64,000 bases of DNA from positions 14,315,936 through 14,379,935 of the forward strand of contig JAJKFL010000008.1 of assembly GCA_021186555.1 (NCBI GenBank), read 5' to 3'. The first letter of the stretch is position 1. Each line of letters starts with the position of its first letter. The notes beneath the pieces are model-generated. The model did no database searches and was not told the origin of the DNA. It saw only the letters and a program-made list of their open reading frames with translations. A program made the position numbers and the translations under genes. The stretch is from Reticulitermes speratus. Its lineage: Eukaryota > Arthropoda > Insecta > Blattodea > Rhinotermitidae. Positions 52,701-58,700 of the stretch are shown one piece after another.

Positions 52701-55700
52701 TAAAGTAATTTTTTCAAATATAATATACAGAATGCCGGCATAATTAACTATTTAAATTTTATTACAATAACAGGTAAGATTTAGATTATTTTTTATTATA
52801 ATTGATCCTGAAATTTGATACACTAACAGGAAAAATAACTTCAACATTTAAAAATCATATTTTTGATAATGTATTTGTATTAAATGCTGTATTATTATCT
52901 GAATGAAGGAAAATTAGGGTGATGTTAGTGGTCAATTTCTGCAGGTTGTGGACCTCTTAAATGACCTTTACACTTGCTGTGACTCCATCATCTCAAACTA
53001 TGATGTATATAAAGTTGAGACAATTGGAGATGCTTACATGGTTGTGAGTGGTCTACCAGTGCGTAACAGTAACAGACATGCTGGAGAAATTGCGTCCATG
53101 GCTCTCCATCTTCTCAAAAAAATAAAACGTTTTGAGATCAGACACCGGAAGGGAGAACAGCTGCGCCTCCGTATTGGTATTCATTCTGGTATGTTGCAAG
53201 TAACTACCTGTCTCATAATAGAATTCAAACAGTAGTCTGCAAGTGGATACAGTCCTAAGTCATTTCCTTCCACTTCTCACCCTAAAAGTGTATTTCCCTA
53301 ATATTCTCCCTTACATTAGTCTCTAACTCCTTCATAGTCATCTAATTGGCCACTTAAACTGTATGTATTTCTTGTCCTGATTTTAGCTGCATATCCAATA
53401 CATTCCAGTATTTTGAATTTCTGTACATATATACATTATGCATTTAGTCAAAGTGACAATAGGATGTGGCATTTCATAAAATACAAATTACAAATATACA
53501 TAAAATATTGTAACTGTTTCACATACAACGTTCCAATGTTACTCCAGATTTATTATAAATGGCTGATAGGTTTTATGTAATCCTGTATTAAAGGCCAGTG
53601 TGTTGCTGGAGTGGTAGGACTGAAAATGCCCCGCTACTGCCTGTTTGGTGACACAGTCAACACTGCAAGTCGTATGGAATCATCAGGCGAAGCATTTCGT
53701 ATCCACATCTCAGAGGCAACTCGCAAGTTGCTGGATCGCCTAGGAGGATACTACTGTGAGGAAAGGGGGCTAACGCCAATCAAGGTAGAGTTGACAACTG
53801 GGGCATGCCTCTACAGCTTTTGTCTGGTGTATATCCTACCTTGCTGTGACAGTTAATTACTGTATTCAATGGCCTGTCTGGGCAATCGATAATTGTTTGG
53901 CTGGTCAAGTAATTCTCTGCTTTTTGTAAAAATCCAGACATTTATTGCAGTGAAGACTACTGTCTCTAGGGATGTGACACCGTACAATCTGGCGACTAGT
54001 TACCAGCGTTTCTTTTAGTGTTATTGAGTTCATGTCTGTATAGTTCTTGTGTTTTAGATGTGTGTTTTTAGGATACTTCTCCCATTTTTAACCCTTCAAA
54101 GAAGCTGCAGTTTAAATTACAACAACTGCCCAGGACGTGGGGTTTTTAAATTCATAGTAACCTTACGTGCATTAATGACCATATGGTGCAAAAAAGCCAG
54201 CAGTGTGTGAAGAACTAAGGTCAGTACAGTGCACTGAGACCAGCATTGAGGGGTTAAAAACAAGTTGTATTTCTGTCTCCATTTGTAAAAGCATCAAAAC
54301 TGTGTAATTAGACACTAGCAATTTTCCATTTCACATAGAAATTGCTCTGACGATAACTGACATTGACTAAAACATGTAGGAAGGTTTATGGGAAGAAATC
54401 CAGTTTTGTCAATGCTTGTATGTGTAAAAATTGTGGTATTTGTTTTCAGTACTGTCAATTATCTGGTACACAGTAAATTCTGCTTGCATTTAAAATAGAG
54501 TTTTTAAGTACTTCTTGTAAAGTATTTGTATGATGCATATTATAAGGCATGGGAAAGTAATTTTATCATATGGCTAGTAGAGTTAAGGTTTTTTTGTGGA
54601 CCTCTGTATGCACACATGCATTCTTTTTTATTCATTACGAGTAGAATTCTCTGTGAAACAGCACACTACAAATATTGGACACATTAAATGTATACTATAA
54701 CAAAGCCTTTTGCTTCTTGCAAACAGGGAAAAGGAGAGATGCGGACATACTGGTTGGTGGGAGAAGACCCTGCACGTCGACTGGCTAGGCTCAGGGGGCA
54801 AACAATGAGTTCTTCAGCAGGGATTTTCAGTTTCAACCGTGAGTAATGACCGTCTTTCCTTTAAAGTACTGCTGAGCTGAAAAGTGTGGAGTGGGTTTAT
54901 TTAACCCAGATATGTATCCAGTACTGGAGTATATATGCAGTGGTGATTAGGTTTTAGTAAATAAGAAAATGGTACATTTTCTACATTGAATGTAATGTAG
55001 GGAGACTACAGATTATTCTTTTCGTGTAGAATTTTTTCATGACTTTATCAAGAAGGTTGAAACCATACATTCAACATAAATGTGGCAACAACAGTTTTAC
55101 ATTGTATTTGGTTGGAAAATGTGAAGGTAAGAGACTGGCTGGATGAACTAGTTATAGATGGGACAACAGTATTAACATGTTTGCTAGACTCACTACTGCT
55201 ATGCTTCAAAGCAGTAGGCTGTATGTTGACAAGCTCTTAATAATAGATTCGTATATGGAGTAAATGAGTAGCGAGGCCAATAGGCCTATAGTATGCAAAA
55301 TCTGAAAGAATGTAATATATGTTCTTCAATTTAGAATGCAAGTTTCCATTGTGTTATGGTGTATAACTTTTACTCATAAAGCGACCACATTTTCCAGCAG
55401 TCTGTCAGCATTAATAGTATGGACCCTTGGCCTGACAATTTTGTTTGTGTTAATGTTCACTGCCCCTTTGTTGGTATCTTCACCTTGCCGTGGTAGAGGG
55501 GCTTGTGAGTTCCAGTGACCCTGAGAGCTAAGCCGGCGGTAGCATTGCTACCAGTAGGGTCTCCCAAGCCGGACAGATCAAAAGGGTAGGAACCAGACGA
55601 AGAGAGATGCCTAGGAGATGGGAAACCGAATAAAAACTCCCCTGATGCCGGAAGCAGCGACATCAGTAGCGACATGAAGCACAGAGCAAATGATGCTCGA

Positions 55701-58700
55701 GATGGTTCATGATCGTGTAGCAACAGGCGTGACCAGAGTGGTCTGAACGGCTGCTGTACTGCGATGTGGAAAGCAAATGGAAAAACTACCACATTATTAC
55801 TTTTCCTGGATAGTCTCTTCCAGAAACAGAGACAAATGCCAAATGCGAGATGCTTCCTCTGGAGACAAAACATTCCGGAGGTAAACTACTCCCCCATTCG
55901 GATCTCCGGGGGGGAGTGTTTCTAGGGGAGACACCACGCGGTAATGACTACAGACAACAGCAGAAGACACAGAATGAACATAACAGCTTCAAGATAGGCA
56001 CTTGGAACGTAAGGACCTTGAATCAAGGAGGAAAACTCGAAAATTTGAAGAAAGAGATGCAGAAGAACGCAGTGTCTGTGCTAGGTGTTAGTGAAGTGCG
56101 GTGGAAGGGTCAAGGTGAAATAAAAAGTGGTGATTATACAGTGTATTATTCCGGGGGTGACAGTGCTGAAAGAGGCGTAGCTATAGTAGTGCATAAAAGC
56201 GTAGTGAAAAGTGTTGTTAAGAAGAGTGTGTATAGTGACAGAATCATTGCTATTAAATTGCAGGCAGAACCGGTAAGTATTTTGATAGTGCAAGTGTACA
56301 TGCCAACATCGGACTATGAAGATGACAAAGTGGAAGAGTTGTATGATATAATTGAAGAAATTCTTGAAGAGGATGGAAAGGGCGCGACAAACACGATTAT
56401 AATGGGAGATTGGAACAGTGTGGTTGGAGATAAAGCACATCACAACACTGTTGGACCATATGGACTGGGAAGGAGGAATCAGAGAGGTCAAATGCTTATT
56501 GACTTCTGTGAAAGAAATGGACTTGTTATAACAAACATGGTTCAAAAAACCTAAAAGAAGATTGTACACGTGGAAATCACCAGGAGATAGGAATCGATAT
56601 CAGCTGGACTATGTACTAGTGAAACAGCGATTCAGGAACAGTGTGAAGGATGTGCAGACACTGCCTGGAGCAGATATTGACTCTGACCACAATTTACTGG
56701 TTGCAAAGATCTGCACCAGATTGAAGAAGATCATGAGATTCCACAAGAGAAAACCAAGATGGGATTTGGAGAAGCTATATGCTCAACGACAGGTAGTACA
56801 CGATAGACTAGAAGAACAGCTTGGTGCAATCAAATGTGAAAGTGGGAATGTGGAAGTGCAGTGGAACAATATCAAGAAATGTGTGTTAGATACTATGAGT
56901 GGTTTGGTTGGAAAAGTCGAGAGGAGAGCAAGAAAGCCATGGATTACACAGGAGATGATCAGTAAAATGGATGAACGAAGGAAATGGAAGAATGTCAACA
57001 ATGAAGAAGGAAGGAAGAACTACAGAAGACTGAGGAACGAATTGAAAAGAGCCACGGACAACGCCAAGAAGGAATATCTGGAGAGCATATGCGACGAGAT
57101 CATAGAATTTCAAAGAATAGGACGTTATGATTTAATGTACATGAAGACAAAGGAACTAGGTTGGAAAGAAAACCATGGGATTCAAAACATTGGCATCGAA
57201 GACTCTCAAGGCAATATAATAATAAATCAGAGACGAGTATTGCAAATTTGGGAGAATTATATCACAGAGCTCTACGATCGAGCTAATCGACCAGAACATC
57301 TAGACGTCGAACCTGAAGATGAAGTAGATGAAGACGAGAAAGGCCCTTATATTTTGCAAAGTGAAGTGGAAAAAGCTATCAAGGAGATGAGGGATAAGAA
57401 GGCTACAGGAGATGATGATGTACCTGGGGATGTACTCAAATTGTTGGGAGAAGGTGGTCTAAGGCTAATGACACAAATGATCAACAGCATGTATGTAACT
57501 GGAGAATGGCCCAGAGATTTTATTGAAGTTACAATGATTGCCTTAAAGAAGAAGCCCAAAGCTACAAAATGCAGCGACCATCGCACAATCAGCATCATCG
57601 CACATGCAGCAAAGATAGTAGCGAGGATACTTAGAAGAAGAATTGAGAGGAAAATTGAAGATGCACTTGGAGAGATCAGTTTGGATTTAGAAGAGGAAAA
57701 GGAACTAGGGATGCAATTGGGATGCTGAGAATAATATCAGAACGAACCTTGGTCATAGATGAGGAATTGTGTGCTTGCTTCATAGACTGGCAGAAGGCAT
57801 TTGACCGTGTCAACTGGACCAAATTAATGCAAATCCTAAAAGGAATTGGGATAGACTGGCGCGAAAGAAGATTAGTCAGCAAATTGTACATGGAACAAAG
57901 TGTCAAAATACGACTGGACCAAGGGGAGACGAGAAGTGTGAAGATTGGAAGAGGAGTTAGACAAGGTTGCTGTTTGTCACCGATTCTGTTCAACTTATAC
58001 AGCGAGTACCTTACCAAGGAAGCTCTTGAAGGGTTTGGAGACTTCAAAATAGGAGGACAAGTAATTCGCACTGTGAAATATGCAGATGACCTTGTGCTAC
58101 TGGCTAGGGAAGAAAACGTGCTACAGGACATGATTGATAGACTAATTGAAATTGGAAGACGCTATGGAATGGAAATGAATGTGGGAAAAACTAAAGTAAT
58201 GAAAATCTCAAGGCAACCATCCCCAATGAAAATTATGATAGATCAAAAACAATTGGAGAATGTGGAATATTTCAATTATTTGGGTAGCATGATAACAAGT
58301 GATGCAAGGTGTACACGTGAAATTAAATCCAGAATTGCCATGGCAAAAACAGCATTCAACAAGAAGAAAAATCTTTTCACCAGCAAACTGGAATTAAATT
58401 TAAGGAAGAAACTAGTAAAGTGCTACATTTGGAGCATAGCTTTGTATGGTGCTGAAACGTGGACACTTCGGAAAGTAGATCAGAAGTATCTGGAAAGTTT
58501 TGAAATGTGGTGCTGGAGAAGAATGGAGAAGATCAGTTGGACCGATCGTGTGAGAAATGAAGAAGTATTACACAGAGTCAAGGAGGAGAGGAATATACTA
58601 CATACAATAAAAAGAAGAAAGGCTAACTGGATTGGTCACATCTTGCGTAGAAACTGCCTTCTGAAACACGTGATTGAAGGAAAGTTAGAAGGAAGGATAG

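Larger units (their letters stand above)
43964..54726 (+). other. Introns 10-20, non-coding remainder
   Basis: Intron 10 has a minus-strand LINE 3' relic. Intron 11 (44859-45831) has a poly-T run near 45040 and a short CAA repeat near 45590. Introns 13, 16, 19 and 20 show nothing except one weak hammerhead-like motif at 54344. Intron 14 has a pogo-like transposon end. Introns 15 and 18 each have one Penelope-end-like fragment. Confidence 0.7.
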